Source: Alphaproteobacteria bacterium AO1-B (GTDB lineage: Bacteria; Pseudomonadota; Alphaproteobacteria; Rhizobiales; Stappiaceae). Taken from it: a stretch of DNA of 64,000 nt. Positions 29,569 to 38,840 of this stretch are shown piece by piece. A program made the position numbers and the translations under genes. The notes beneath the pieces are model-generated. The model was not told the DNA's origin. It did no database searches and saw only the letters and a list, made by a program, of their open reading frames with translations. The stretch lies in assembly GCA_001890945.1 (NCBI GenBank), contig MLAX01000001.1, positions 186,001-250,000 on the forward strand. Direction: 5' to 3'. Each line of letters opens with the position of its first letter. Position 1 is the stretch's first letter.

Positions 29569-30690
29569 ATGGGCGCTTATATTCTCCGCCGTTTGTTGCT
29601 CATGATCCCGACCCTTGTCGGGATCATGGCAATCAATTTTTTCATCATCCAGTTTGCACCCGGTGGACCGGTTGAGCGCGTCATTGCGCAGATCTCCGGC
29701 ACAGATGTCGATGCGACATCGCGCATCAGCGGTGGCGGCAGCGATATGGGAAACATCGGCAATGAATCGTCCGGCGCAAGCGCGGGCGGTGGTGACAGTG
29801 TTACGTCCAAATATCGCGGCGCTCAGGGGCTGGATCCGGAATTCATCAAGGAGCTGGAAGCGCAATTCGGCTTCGACAAGCCGCCGCTGGAACGGTTCCT
29901 GAACATGCTCTGGAATTATGCGCGGTTTGATTTCGGTGAGAGTTACTTCCGAGACATTCGCATCCTCGACCTGATCGCCGAAAAACTGCCCGTGTCGATC
30001 TCGCTCGGTCTGTGGATGACGCTGATTTCCTATGCGGTCTCGATCCCGCTTGGCATCCGCAAGGCGGTAAGCGATGGCTCGCGCTTTGATGTTTGGACCT
30101 CCGGGGTGATTGTGGTCGCCTATGCAATTCCCGGGTTCTTGTTTGCGGTTCTCTTGATCGTCCTCTTCGCCGGCGGGTCCTTCTGGGACATCTTCCCGCT
30201 GAGGGGATTGGTGTCCGACAATTGGGAGAGCCTGTCCTGGCCGGAACGGATCCTTGATTATTTCTGGCACCTGGCCTTGCCACTGACAGCGATGGTTCTG
30301 TCGGCTTTTGCGACAACGACGCTGCTCACCAAAAATTCCTTCCTGGATGAGATCCGCAAGCAATATGTGATCACCGCGCGCGCAAAAGGGTTGACGGAAA
30401 GCCAGGTTCTTTACGGCCATGTGTTCCGGAATGCGATGCTGATCGTTGTGGCCGGTTTCCCGGGGGCTTTCATCTCGTCCTTCTTTGCCGGTTCGCTGTT
30501 GATTGAGACGATCTTCTCGCTGGATGGTCTCGGGCTGCTCGGTTTTGAATCCATCATCAATCGCGATTACGCGGTGGTCTTTGCAACGCTGTACATTTTC
30601 TCGCTGATGGGACTTCTGGTGAACCTCATCTCTGACCTCACCTACACCTGGATCGATCCGCGGATCGATTTTGAAAGCCGGGAGGTGTGA
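29569..30690 (+). CDS. yejB: ABC transporter permease YejB
   Basis: A 373-residue BPD_transp_1 permease of the microcin C/oligopeptide (Yej) group. The N terminus [20 protein letters not shown] is the usual first membrane helix. A long Gly/Ser-rich periplasmic insert follows (about 45-85), then five further helices and the EAA-type loop [32 protein letters not shown] that contacts the ATPase. It pairs with YejE in the inner membrane. The yejE start follows the stop by only 4 bases. Confidence 0.93.
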   Translation: MGAYILRRLLLMIPTLVGIMAINFFIIQFAPGGPVERVIAQISGTDVDATSRISGGGSDMGNIGNESSGASAGGGDSVTSKYRGAQGLDPEFIKELEAQFGFDKPPLERFLNMLWNYARFDFGESYFRDIRILDLIAEKLPVSISLGLWMTLISYAVSIPLGIRKAVSDGSRFDVWTSGVIVVAYAIPGFLFAVLLIVLFAGGSFWDIFPLRGLVSDNWESLSWPERILDYFWHLALPLTAMVLSAFATTTLLTKNSFLDEIRKQYVITARAKGLTESQVLYGHVFRNAMLIVVAGFPGAFISSFFAGSLLIETIFSLDGLGLLGFESIINRDYAVVFATLYIFSLMGLLVNLISDLTYTWIDPRIDFESREV

Positions 30691-30694
30691 GGCA

Positions 30695-31879
30695 ATGGAC
30701 AGTCGTCTGAACAAGGATCTCGAAAACGCCGGCTACGATGTGTTGAACCCGCTGGCGGAGGAAACGGCACCACCGCCCAAAAAGATGCGACTGTCGCCGA
30801 TCAACCAGCGGCGCCTCGCCAACTTTAAGGCCAATCGCCGGGGATACTGGTCGCTCTGGATTTTTCTGGTGCTTTTCGTGCTCGCCATGGGCGCCGAGTT
30901 CCTGACCAACGACCGGCCCATCCTCGTCTCCTACAACGGTGAGATACTGGCCCCGGTCTTTGTCGATTACCCGGAAGAAAAGTTTGGCGGCTTTCTGGCA
31001 ATCACCGACTATCGGGATCCGTTCATCCAGGAAGAGATCGAGGCCAACGGCTGGATGCTCTGGCCGCCGGTGCGGTACTCCTACCGGACCGTGAACCATG
31101 AAATACCAGTGCCCGCTCCGGCGCCGCCGTCGTGGATGCTGGACAAGGAAGAGCGGTGTCAGCGCTACCCGATGGGTGCGGACGATCCGAACTGCGTCGT
31201 GGGCAACTGGAACTGGCTCGGCACAGACGATCAGGGCCGCGATGTTCTAGCGCGTCTAGTCTACGGCTTCCGCATCTCGGTCTTGTTTGGTCTGGCCCTG
31301 ACACTGGCATCCTCGGTAATTGGCATCGCGGCTGGAGCCGTGCAGGGCTATTATGGTGGCTGGGTAGACCTGATCTTCCAGCGCTTTATCGAGATCTGGA
31401 CAGCCATTCCGACGCTGTATCTCATCCTGATTGTGTCCTCGGTTCTCATTCCTGGTTTCTGGACGCTTTTCACAATCCTGCTCGCCTTCTCTTGGGTGGC
31501 GCTGGTGGGCGTCGTGCGCGCCGAGTTTCTGCGTGGCCGCAACTTTGAATACATATCGGCGGCACGCGCGCTGGGTGTGTCCAATGGCGTGATCATGTGG
31601 CGGCACCTGTTGCCGAATGCGATGGTTGCCACTCTGACCTTCATGCCCTTCATCCTGAACGGATCCATCTCGACGTTGACGGCGCTGGACTTCCTCGGCT
31701 TTGGTCTGCCGCCTGGGTCCGCATCGCTTGGCGAACTGCTCGCACAGGGCAAGAACAACCTTCAGGCGCCGTGGCTGGGCATCACCGGGTTCTTGGTGAT
31801 CTCGCTGATGCTGAGTTTGTTGATCTTCATTGGCGAAGCCGTGCGCGATGCGTTCGATCCGCGCAAAAGCCTGGCATAA
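30695..31879 (+). CDS. yejE: ABC transporter permease YejE
   Basis: A 394-residue inner-membrane permease and partner of YejB. After a cytoplasmic N terminus (NQRRLANFKANRRGYWSLWIF) comes TM1, then a large periplasmic region with YPEEKFGGFLAITDYRDPF and the NWLGTDDQGRDVLARLVYG segment typical of DppC/OppC-like permeases, then the transmembrane core. The EAA loop reads RGRNFEYISAARALGVSNG. GGGAGGTG lies before ATG 30695, so the longer frame from 30671 is not used. Confidence 0.93.
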   Translation: MDSRLNKDLENAGYDVLNPLAEETAPPPKKMRLSPINQRRLANFKANRRGYWSLWIFLVLFVLAMGAEFLTNDRPILVSYNGEILAPVFVDYPEEKFGGFLAITDYRDPFIQEEIEANGWMLWPPVRYSYRTVNHEIPVPAPAPPSWMLDKEERCQRYPMGADDPNCVVGNWNWLGTDDQGRDVLARLVYGFRISVLFGLALTLASSVIGIAAGAVQGYYGGWVDLIFQRFIEIWTAIPTLYLILIVSSVLIPGFWTLFTILLAFSWVALVGVVRAEFLRGRNFEYISAARALGVSNGVIMWRHLLPNAMVATLTFMPFILNGSISTLTALDFLGFGLPPGSASLGELLAQGKNNLQAPWLGITGFLVISLMLSLLIFIGEAVRDAFDPRKSLA

Positions 31880-31889
31880 GGAGGCCGAG

Positions 31890-33521
31890 ATGACCAAAGA
31901 CACGCTCGTCTCCATTCAGGATCTCTCCGTTGCTTTCACGCAGGGCGGCAGGGAAACACTTGCAGTCGACCGTATCTCCTTTGACATCAACAAGGGGGAA
32001 ACCGTTGCGCTGGTTGGCGAAAGTGGGTCTGGAAAATCTGTCTCGGCTTTGTCAGTCCTGAAACTTCTGCCGTACCCGGCTGCCTCTCACCCGACCGGCA
32101 AAATCGTCAAGGATGGCGTTGACCTCCTGCAGGCAAATGCCAACGAGATGCGCAAGGTGCGCGGCAACGAGATCTCGATGATCTTTCAGGAGCCGATGAC
32201 CTCGCTCAACCCCTTGCATACGGTCGAGCGCCAGATCTCTGAGATTCTGAGAGTGCACCGGGGCATGAGCGACACCCAGTCCCGCGCACGGGTTCTGGAG
32301 CTCATGAATCAGGTCGGCATCCGGGATCCGGAATCCCGCCTTGGGTCTTATCCGCACCAGCTTTCTGGCGGGCAGCGGCAGCGTGTCATGATCGCGATGG
32401 CGCTTGCGAACGAACCGGACCTTTTGATCGCTGACGAACCGACAACCGCGCTCGACGTGACCGTGCAAGCGCAGATCCTGGAACTTTTGAAGGATCTGCA
32501 ACGCCAGCAGGGCATGGCCATGCTGTTCATCACCCATGACCTCGGCATCGTCCGCAAATTTGCGGACCGGGTTTGCGTCATGACCGGCGGAAAGATCGTT
32601 GAGCAGGGCCCGGTCGCCGAGATTTTCGACAATCCGCAACACGACTACACCAAGCATCTGCTGGCGGCAGAGCCTAAAGGCAACCCGCCGGAAACGGACA
32701 AGACCAAGCCGATCGTCGTGCAGGCGGACGACCTGAAGGTCTGGTTCCCGATCAAGCGCGGGTTCTTGCGCCGGACCGTGGATCATGTGAAGGCCGTTGA
32801 CGGCATTGATGTCACAGTGCGCGAAGGGCAAACGCTCGGGATCGTGGGTGAAAGCGGATCGGGTAAGACCACGCTCGGGCTTGCGATTTTGAGGATGATT
32901 TCCTCCACCGGCCGCATCGCATTCAATGGTCAGGACATTCAGGAAAACTCCTGGAAGGAAATGCGGCCACTGCGCCGCGACATGCAGATCGTGTTTCAGG
33001 ACCCGTTTGGGGCACTTTCCCCGCGTATGTCTGTCGCAGACATTGTTGGAGAGGGCCTTCAGGTGCACTTCCCGGGCATCTCTTCGGAAGAGCGGGACCG
33101 GAAAGTCGCTGGCGCGCTGGAAGAGGTAGGACTGGACGCTTCCACGCGTCACCGCTACCCGCATGAGTTCTCAGGTGGTCAGCGCCAGCGCATCTCCATT
33201 GCCCGTGCGATGGTGCTAGAGCCAAAGTTCGTCATGCTGGACGAACCGACGTCAGCACTGGATATGAGTGTTCAGGCGCAGGTGGTCGATCTCTTGCGGG
33301 ACCTGCAAAAGGCGCATGGATTGGCATACCTCTTCATATCTCATGACTTGAAAGTGGTGCGGGCCCTCGCCAACGAAGTAGTCGTTATGCGTCAGGGCAA
33401 GGTGGTGGAATCCGGCCCGGCTGAAAAGATCTTCGACGCGCCGGAAACCGATTACACAAAAGCGCTTATGGCAGCAGCATTCCGGCTGGAGACGGCACCG
33501 GAAGGTGTCGTCAGTGTCTGA
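31890..33521 (+). CDS. yejF: ABC transporter ATP-binding protein YejF (two ATPase domains)
   Basis: A 543-residue double ATPase powering the YejBE permease. The first domain has Walker [12 protein letters not shown], signature [15 protein letters not shown] and Walker [13 protein letters not shown]. The second has [29 protein letters not shown] and [19 protein letters not shown] lies 5 bases before ATG 31890. It is the last gene of the binding-protein/permease operon. In E. coli the Yej system imports microcin C-like peptides; the natural substrate here is unknown. Confidence 0.95.
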   Translation: MTKDTLVSIQDLSVAFTQGGRETLAVDRISFDINKGETVALVGESGSGKSVSALSVLKLLPYPAASHPTGKIVKDGVDLLQANANEMRKVRGNEISMIFQEPMTSLNPLHTVERQISEILRVHRGMSDTQSRARVLELMNQVGIRDPESRLGSYPHQLSGGQRQRVMIAMALANEPDLLIADEPTTALDVTVQAQILELLKDLQRQQGMAMLFITHDLGIVRKFADRVCVMTGGKIVEQGPVAEIFDNPQHDYTKHLLAAEPKGNPPETDKTKPIVVQADDLKVWFPIKRGFLRRTVDHVKAVDGIDVTVREGQTLGIVGESGSGKTTLGLAILRMISSTGRIAFNGQDIQENSWKEMRPLRRDMQIVFQDPFGALSPRMSVADIVGEGLQVHFPGISSEERDRKVAGALEEVGLDASTRHRYPHEFSGGQRQRISIARAMVLEPKFVMLDEPTSALDMSVQAQVVDLLRDLQKAHGLAYLFISHDLKVVRALANEVVVMRQGKVVESGPAEKIFDAPETDYTKALMAAAFRLETAPEGVVSV

Positions 33522-33548
33522 TCTTTTAACACCGCGTTGGTCAGTGGG

Positions 33549-34298
33549 ATGACCACGCGCATCGCCGCTATTGAATTGAACGTCTCTGATCCGGCGAGAC
33601 TGGCAGATTTTTATTGCCGGACTTTGGGGATGATCCGATCTGACCGGGATGGCCATGTCGCTGTTGGTTATGGGGCCGATGGTGCTGTTCTTCTGCTGAA
33701 ACAATCAAACAGTTCAGATCTTTATCGGCACGAACGCTCCGACCGCTACTGGAAAATCGGGGTGACGCTGCCGGACCTTGACTGCGCCCATGCCGTCTTG
33801 GCCGCACAGGGTATTTCCGCATCTGCACCGCATCAATTCCACGATGTTGGTTATCTGAGCCATCTTGAAGACCCGGAAGGTCATATAATCGAGTTGCTTC
33901 AGCACACTTTTGAGGGTGTTCCAAAGACAGATACCGGGGATCCGGAGCGTCCACTCGGCGGTGGGGCGGAGATTGGATTGGTCACGCTCAGATCCACCGA
34001 CATTGAAGCAGATCTTGCGCAGTGTGAGGAAGAATTTGGCCTGCGTTACCTGGTGCGCGAACAACTGCCAGAACTCGGGTTCGATCTTTATTTCTTGGGA
34101 AAACGGAACGAGACAGCGCCAGACCCAAATCCGGATGCGCTGATTAACCGTCCGTGGATCTATCAGCGCCCTTATACCGTGCTAGAATTTCAGTACATCC
34201 GGAATGGCATTGATGTACAGTGGCCAATGCCCACGCAAAAGGGATACACTTGTATCAGAGTGGACGGCCGGGGCTCTCCCGATCAAGGTTTTGTCTGA
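33549..34298 (+). CDS. VOC-family (glyoxalase/dioxygenase-like) protein
   Basis: A 249-residue protein with two vicinal-oxygen-chelate modules. The first (IAAIELNVSDPARLADFYCRTLGM ... EDPEGHIIELLQ) is the clearer; the second begins near IGLVTLRSTDIEADLAQCEEEFGL. The arrangement resembles CatE-like extradiol dioxygenases or glyoxalases, but the substrate cannot be assigned and not all metal ligands can be confirmed by eye. It starts 27 bases after yejF and may be transcribed from the same promoter. Confidence 0.75.
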   Translation: MTTRIAAIELNVSDPARLADFYCRTLGMIRSDRDGHVAVGYGADGAVLLLKQSNSSDLYRHERSDRYWKIGVTLPDLDCAHAVLAAQGISASAPHQFHDVGYLSHLEDPEGHIIELLQHTFEGVPKTDTGDPERPLGGGAEIGLVTLRSTDIEADLAQCEEEFGLRYLVREQLPELGFDLYFLGKRNETAPDPNPDALINRPWIYQRPYTVLEFQYIRNGIDVQWPMPTQKGYTCIRVDGRGSPDQGFV

Positions 34299-34327
34299 CC
34301 AGACAGACAGATTTCGAAGAGCAGTGC

Positions 34328-34954
34328 TCAAACCGCGTCGGGGCAGCGCTCCAGACCGTCTTCACCACCTATTTCCGCCATCTGCTCTTCCAGATCGAAA
34401 TTGCGGACGAGAGTTATAAACCCGCCCAATTCGGCAGCCTTTAAGAAGGTGCTGACACGAATTTCAGACGGCCTTTCATCGGTCAGAAGGCAGCCAGTCA
34501 CACCGATGCTCAAATTGCCCTCAACCTTCTCCCGGTCGCTTTTGGACATAGAGGCCATGTGCTTTTGAAAACTGCGGAAGAACGGCACGTTTTCCTCCGG
34601 AATCTGATAGACTTCCAGGTGATAACCGGTCTGCAGTTCCTGCGATAATTCAGCCTTGTCCGCCTTGGATTCTGTTTCCTCAAAGGCAAGCTTTTCTTCC
34701 ATCAAGACAGTGCCATCTGCCTTGCGTTTGATCGTCAGGGCCATGGTCGCCCCATCTTCGGGAATACGGATTGCATCCGGGTATTTAACCGCCAGCCGCA
34801 AGGCACCCGGGTCCGTTTCCAGCATGTCGAATTGGCTGAGCTTAGCAAGGGTTGCCAGAGGAACGTGGCCACACGCCGACATCAAACTGCCAAGCAGGAG
34901 GACTAGAACCAGCTTTGCAATTCCCGATAGAGCGGGCGTTTTGTGAGCGAACAT
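34328..34954 (-). CDS. Putative lipoprotein of unknown function
   Basis: A 208-residue protein with an N-terminal hydrophobic stretch ending in the lipobox LMSACG, so it should be lipidated at Cys near residue 28 and held in the outer or inner membrane. The rest is soluble and rich in Glu and Lys, with no domain I recognise. GGGAG lies 8 bases before ATG 34954. It converges with the VOC gene and is followed upstream by a short A+T-rich gap next to the transglycosylase gene. Confidence 0.75.
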   Translation of the reverse strand: MFAHKTPALSGIAKLVLVLLLGSLMSACGHVPLATLAKLSQFDMLETDPGALRLAVKYPDAIRIPEDGATMALTIKRKADGTVLMEEKLAFEETESKADKAELSQELQTGYHLEVYQIPEENVPFFRSFQKHMASMSKSDREKVEGNLSIGVTGCLLTDERPSEIRVSTFLKAAELGGFITLVRNFDLEEQMAEIGGEDGLERCPDAV

Positions 34955-35033
34955 CAATATCTCCCGAAAAATCGGGACGATAATTATCGCAAAACAATAA
35001 GAAATAAAATCAAAAAATTAATTATAGTGTCAA

Positions 35034-36248
35034 TTACCCTACCCAGCAGGTCGCAAAGAAACCATTCTTCTCTTGATCTTTACCGATGGAGCGACGGGTC
35101 TTGAAACCGATGAGACCATCTGCACCGCCAACATCATGACCATCGCCTTCAAGGCGCAATTGAAGATTGCGCACAGCGCCTCGTGTGGTGTCCTTCATCG
35201 GTTTCCAATTGCCTACAAAGCTTTTGTTCGAGCCATACCGGTCTGCAAGGTGACCGACGAACAGCGCGTAGGTGTCGCTCTCGTTGTATTCCTTGATGAC
35301 ATAGAAATTTTCGGTGGCGATGAAAGCCGGACCATAGCGGCCGGCCGGCAGCAAGATGTTGCCTGGTTGATTGATCTCGTGATTTGGGAACGGACGTCCA
35401 CTAACCCGTGTGACACCTTCAGCTACAAATCTTGAGATCGGTTGCCGGTTGTCCGGCCCTTCGCGGGTGCAGGAGACCGTATTCGGCAAGCGTACCTCGT
35501 AGCCCCAGTCCCGACCGCTTACCCAGCCATGTTTGGCCAGGTAGTTTGCGATTGACGCCATTGTATCCACTTCCGACGTCCAAATGTTTCGCCGTCCATC
35601 GCCGTCAAAGTCGACGGCATATTTCAGATATGAAGACGGCAAAAACTGGGGTTGTCCCATGGCGCCACCCCAGGAGCTGCGCAAGGTTTTTCTGGAAACG
35701 TCGCCGGTTTGCAGGATTTGCAAGGCAGCAATCAATTCGCCTTTGAAGAAATCAGCCCGCTGACCCATGAAGGCCCGGGTTGCCAGAACACGAACGGCAT
35801 CATGTGGGATCTTGGCACCGCCATAGCCAGATTCCCTGGCCCAGATCGCAAGTATGATCCGTTTCGGAACACCATAACGCGCTTCTATGTTTTGAAGAGT
35901 TGACGCGTGCTTTTGCATAAGCCGGCGGCCGCCGGGCACGAGTGCATTGAACTGGTTGTCGCGGAAATAGCGCGCAGGCGAGCGGAACTCAGCCTGGAAA
36001 TTGAACTTGGGAGGAGCACCCTTGCCGCCCGGGCCAACGAGGCCCGGCAGCGATATATCTGGTGTCAGTCCTCTCAGTTCCCTGTCCAAGGTTGCTTGTG
36101 AGACGCCCGCTTGTCTTGCCGCTGGGACTACGGCCGAAGCCAGGAACTGACGGAATTGCTGGTCGTACTGGCCGGCGATTGCCACACCTGATGGCAAGAT
36201 TGAAAGGCTGAGGGCGAGCGTGGCAAGGCGCAGCGCTTTGGCAATCAC
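35034..36248 (-). CDS. MltB-like lytic murein transglycosylase
   Basis: A 404-residue periplasmic enzyme that cleaves peptidoglycan with formation of 1,6-anhydro-muramyl ends. It has a signal peptide (about 1-25, ending GVAIAG) and a MltB/SLT_2 domain with the catalytic Glu in ILAIWARESGYGG. The substrate-binding motifs SSWGGAMGQPQFLPSSYLKYAVDFDGDG and MASIANYLAKHGW follow. A C-terminal PG_binding_1 module (AVRNLQLRLEGDGHDVGGADGLIGFKTRRSI) completes it. This layout is normal for Rhizobiales. Confidence 0.93.
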   Translation of the reverse strand: MIAKALRLATLALSLSILPSGVAIAGQYDQQFRQFLASAVVPAARQAGVSQATLDRELRGLTPDISLPGLVGPGGKGAPPKFNFQAEFRSPARYFRDNQFNALVPGGRRLMQKHASTLQNIEARYGVPKRIILAIWARESGYGGAKIPHDAVRVLATRAFMGQRADFFKGELIAALQILQTGDVSRKTLRSSWGGAMGQPQFLPSSYLKYAVDFDGDGRRNIWTSEVDTMASIANYLAKHGWVSGRDWGYEVRLPNTVSCTREGPDNRQPISRFVAEGVTRVSGRPFPNHEINQPGNILLPAGRYGPAFIATENFYVIKEYNESDTYALFVGHLADRYGSNKSFVGNWKPMKDTTRGAVRNLQLRLEGDGHDVGGADGLIGFKTRRSIGKDQEKNGFFATCWVG

Positions 36249-36312
36249 GGCTTAGTCTCCATACATCGGGAGTACAGAGACTATCACGAAGACAAGCTTC
36301 AACCGACAGCTG

Positions 36313-36891
36313 TTAGAGTTCTGTCCAAGCCAAACTTGAGCCAGACTGCGATGTCAGCCAGTCCTTGTCGAACCGGTACCAGCTACCCCCACGCTTCTGA
36401 TCATGTGCCCGTGAGATAGGTGCGCCCATTAGGTGGCACATCAACAGGGTTCCGACCGCGCCGTGTCCGGTGAAGAGAACAGGATCTTCTTCTTTCACTG
36501 AGCGCAGAACGGCTCGGATGCCGGTGACAATGCGCATTTGTGCGTCAATCGCCCGCTCCCAGCCGCGGATGGATTCGTCCGGGTTGGCAAAAAACTGATC
36601 TGCGGTCCGCTCAAATTCTTCCCGTGCCAGATATCCGGTCGCGGAGCGGTCATTTTCGTGGAGCGCCTTCAAGACCAGAGGCTTCAGCTCGAGGTGTCCT
36701 CCGACAATTTCGGCGGTTTCGACGGCCTTGACCTCGCCGCTGGAGACAATGCGCTGAAAGTCTTTGGCAAATGGCAGATCCGCGGCGAGGGCAGCGCGGT
36801 CGCGGCCAATTTCGGACAGCCGCCACTCCTGAATAGGGACATCCGGATCGATCTCGACTTCCGGATGGGTCAGATAAACACACCAAGTCAT
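36313..36891 (-). CDS. Histidine phosphatase family protein
   Basis: A 192-residue phosphoglycerate-mutase-like protein. The usual RHG motif is replaced by THP (YLTHPEVEI), which keeps the phospho-accepting His but loses the Arg. The second His is in LFTGHGAVGTLL, and GWERAIDAQMRI fits the fold. This variant recurs in rhizobial homologues, so it is probably a family trait and not damage. Activity is uncertain. Its ATG overlaps the nudC stop by 4 bases, so it is translationally coupled to an NAD pyrophosphatase. Confidence 0.8.
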   Translation of the reverse strand: MTWCVYLTHPEVEIDPDVPIQEWRLSEIGRDRAALAADLPFAKDFQRIVSSGEVKAVETAEIVGGHLELKPLVLKALHENDRSATGYLAREEFERTADQFFANPDESIRGWERAIDAQMRIVTGIRAVLRSVKEEDPVLFTGHGAVGTLLMCHLMGAPISRAHDQKRGGSWYRFDKDWLTSQSGSSLAWTEL

Positions 36892-37835
36892 AAGGATGTC
36901 TCCTCTAGCCAGCCGGTAATGAGTTCATATGCGATGGAAATGGACGGCGGGATCATGTGCCCCTCCGGATGGGTGCCCTCAATCATTTGGCGGACCTCGT
37001 CGCGGCTGCACCACTTGCAGGCCTCGAGTTCGTCATCTTCGATGACGATGTCTGTCGACAGCGCATCACCGATGCAGCCGAGCATCAAATTGGCCGGAAA
37101 AGGCCAGGGTTGGTTGGAAATCAAACGGACTTCTCCGACCTCAATGCTGGACTCTTCCAGCGTTTCCCGCCGCACAGCCTGTTCGATCGTTTCTCCCGGC
37201 TCCATAAACCCCGCAAGTGTCGTGTAGATCCCTTCTGGCAATCGCGGCGGGCGCCCCAGCAGGGCCCGGTCTCCGTCTGTGATCAGCATAATGACGCAGG
37301 GATCCGTTCGCGGAAAATGATGCGCTCCGCACGCGGGGCAATCGCGGCGGTATCCACCTTCGCTCATGACCGTTTTTCCACCGCATTGCGAGCAATGCCG
37401 GTGCGTTCGATGCCAGTGGATCAGGGCGCGGGCTTGCGCCAATGCGCCGAGTTCTTCTGGCGGGAATGTCCGTTGGATGGCGAGCTGCCGTAGATCCTGC
37501 AGATGCAGGCTGGGCATCTCCGCCAACTCTTCATCCTGTTGGGCGAGTGTCGTTGCAAAAACGGCTCGGCCTGTTTCAGGCCGCAATCCCAAGAAGACCA
37601 TTTCTTCGCGTGACGCGTTTAAGGTCAAAGCACCTTTGAGCGTGTGTCCGAACTGCGGAGGGGAACCAGCCGGAAAGACCAGCGTCCGCGGCGTCGACAA
37701 AACAATTTCAGTATCCGGTCTATCCAGGAGCCCGCTTAAGTAGGCGCGGTCGCCGCGACGCGTTGACTGGCGGTCGAGTGTGTTCCCGAGAAAACTCATT
37801 TCCATCGCTGGCAATTCGGCATCAGGCGCACGCAT
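36888..37835 (-). CDS. nudC: NADH pyrophosphatase / RNA decapping hydrolase
   Basis: A 315-residue Nudix hydrolase that splits NAD(H) and, in studied members, removes NAD caps from RNA. A four-cysteine zinc site (CSQCGG and CPACGA) is followed by the Nudix box GFMEPGETIEQAVRRETLEES and the NudC-type QPWPFPANLMLG segment that marks NAD specificity. AAGGA lies about 8 bases before ATG 37835. The preceding TTG is not needed. It overlaps the downstream histidine phosphatase gene. Confidence 0.94.
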   Translation of the reverse strand: MRAPDAELPAMEMSFLGNTLDRQSTRRGDRAYLSGLLDRPDTEIVLSTPRTLVFPAGSPPQFGHTLKGALTLNASREEMVFLGLRPETGRAVFATTLAQQDEELAEMPSLHLQDLRQLAIQRTFPPEELGALAQARALIHWHRTHRHCSQCGGKTVMSEGGYRRDCPACGAHHFPRTDPCVIMLITDGDRALLGRPPRLPEGIYTTLAGFMEPGETIEQAVRRETLEESSIEVGEVRLISNQPWPFPANLMLGCIGDALSTDIVIEDDELEACKWCSRDEVRQMIEGTHPEGHMIPPSISIAYELITGWLEETSL

Positions 37836-37877
37836 CAAGTAATCCTTGGATTTGGGAGAGTCTCGTAAGGGGCCGGG

Positions 37878-38303
37878 TCAGTCGAAATCGGTTTTCGCTG
37901 CAAAACTGTCCCGCAGGCGGTTTATCAAGTGTTCATCCGCAGCGGCTTCGTAAGGTTTGGGAGAAACTACCCCCCAAATCGGCCCGGGCCAAGCCGCGTC
38001 ATCTCGGAAGCGGGCAATGACGTGAACGTGGAGTTGAGAGACCTGGTTACCGAGAGCGCCAACGTTCAGTTTCTCGCATTCAGTTGCCGAGCGCAAAACT
38101 CGGCTGGCCAGCGCAATTTCCCGCATCAGCTGAAGCTGGTCATCTTCTTCCAAATCGATGATCTCAACCAGATCCGGCTTGCGCGGCACCAACAGCAGCC
38201 ACGGATAATTGGCGTCCTTCATCAGCCGAACAGTCGATAACGGCAAATCCAGAACCGGGATGCTGTCTCCTTCAAGACGCGGATTGAGATCGAAAAAGGT
38301 CAT
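37878..38303 (-). CDS. HIT-family protein
   Basis: A 141-residue histidine-triad nucleotide-binding-fold protein. The triad region reads QLHVHVIARF, where the first His of the HxHxH pattern is Gln, common in this alphaproteobacterial subgroup. PWLLLVPRKPDLVEIIDL and GPIWGV support the family. The frame continues upstream to 38468, but conservation begins at MTFFDLNPRLEGDS, so ATG 38303 is used despite no clear ribosome-binding site. It may hydrolyse a nucleotide-linked substrate that is not known. Confidence 0.85.
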   Translation of the reverse strand: MTFFDLNPRLEGDSIPVLDLPLSTVRLMKDANYPWLLLVPRKPDLVEIIDLEEDDQLQLMREIALASRVLRSATECEKLNVGALGNQVSQLHVHVIARFRDDAAWPGPIWGVVSPKPYEAAADEHLINRLRDSFAAKTDFD

Positions 38304-38589
38304 AAGGTCAAACCGATACAGATAAAGGCCATCGGGGCGTGAAGAGACTGAATTAGAATTTGTTATCTCACCATACGTCCAGTGCAGACGGGAAAGAAAC
38401 CTCTTTTCACGCGGGAGCCATATGGCGCTACGAAAAACATAGCTGGCGATATTTCCGTCAAATGTCAATCTTGGATGGCGTCACAAGACAATGAGGCGGA
38501 GTGTCTGCGAACTGCTGGCACTTTTCCGGCAAAGAAAAAGCCGGATTTGCCTCTTGCCAACCACCCCATGAGTCCTGATATAAGGCGCT

Positions 38590-38690
38590 CGGGAGGTTGG
38601 TGGTGGACGAGCCACTCGCCAACCGGGTCAGATCCGGAAGGAAGCAGCCCTAACGAGCCTCGGCACGGGTCGCCGTGCCAGCCTCCCACC
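38590..38690 (+). ncRNA. ffs: Signal recognition particle RNA (4.5S)
   Basis: The conserved domain IV core GGGTCAGATCCGGAAGGA, continuing GCAGCCC, lies at 38625-38650. This is the Ffh-binding hairpin with its GGAA tetraloop. Flanking arms GGGAGG (38591-38596) and CCTCCC (38682-38687) close the long helix, giving an RNA of about 100 nucleotides. Ends are approximate by several bases. A T-rich terminator follows, and dnaX lies downstream, a neighbourhood common in rhizobia. Confidence 0.95.
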
Positions 38691-38714
38691 CTTCAGTGTA
38701 AGGATAAGCATAAG

Positions 38715-38743
38715 GCACCGCCGGAATTCCGCGGTGCTTTTTT
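38715..38743 (+). terminator. Intrinsic terminator of the SRP RNA gene
   Basis: Stem GCACCGC (38715-38721) and GCGGTGC (38731-38737) followed by six T. Confidence 0.9.
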
Positions 38744-38840
38744 GATTTTCGGGCCGCTCCCGGGATGTGCCTGTTGGCCTTTCCAGGAAAACCGATAAAA
38801 CCCTGTCCACCTTTTGAAAAAAATCGGTATGGTGCGGCTC

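Noticed and set aside
29485..30714. A 409-codon antisense frame across yejB
   Set aside because: The plus strand clearly encodes a conserved permease; the antisense product is rich in charged residues without any family features.
36859..36891. Loss of the catalytic RHG motif as a sign of a decayed phosphatase
   Set aside because: The THP variant keeps the essential His and recurs in this rhizobial subgroup, so it is probably a family trait.
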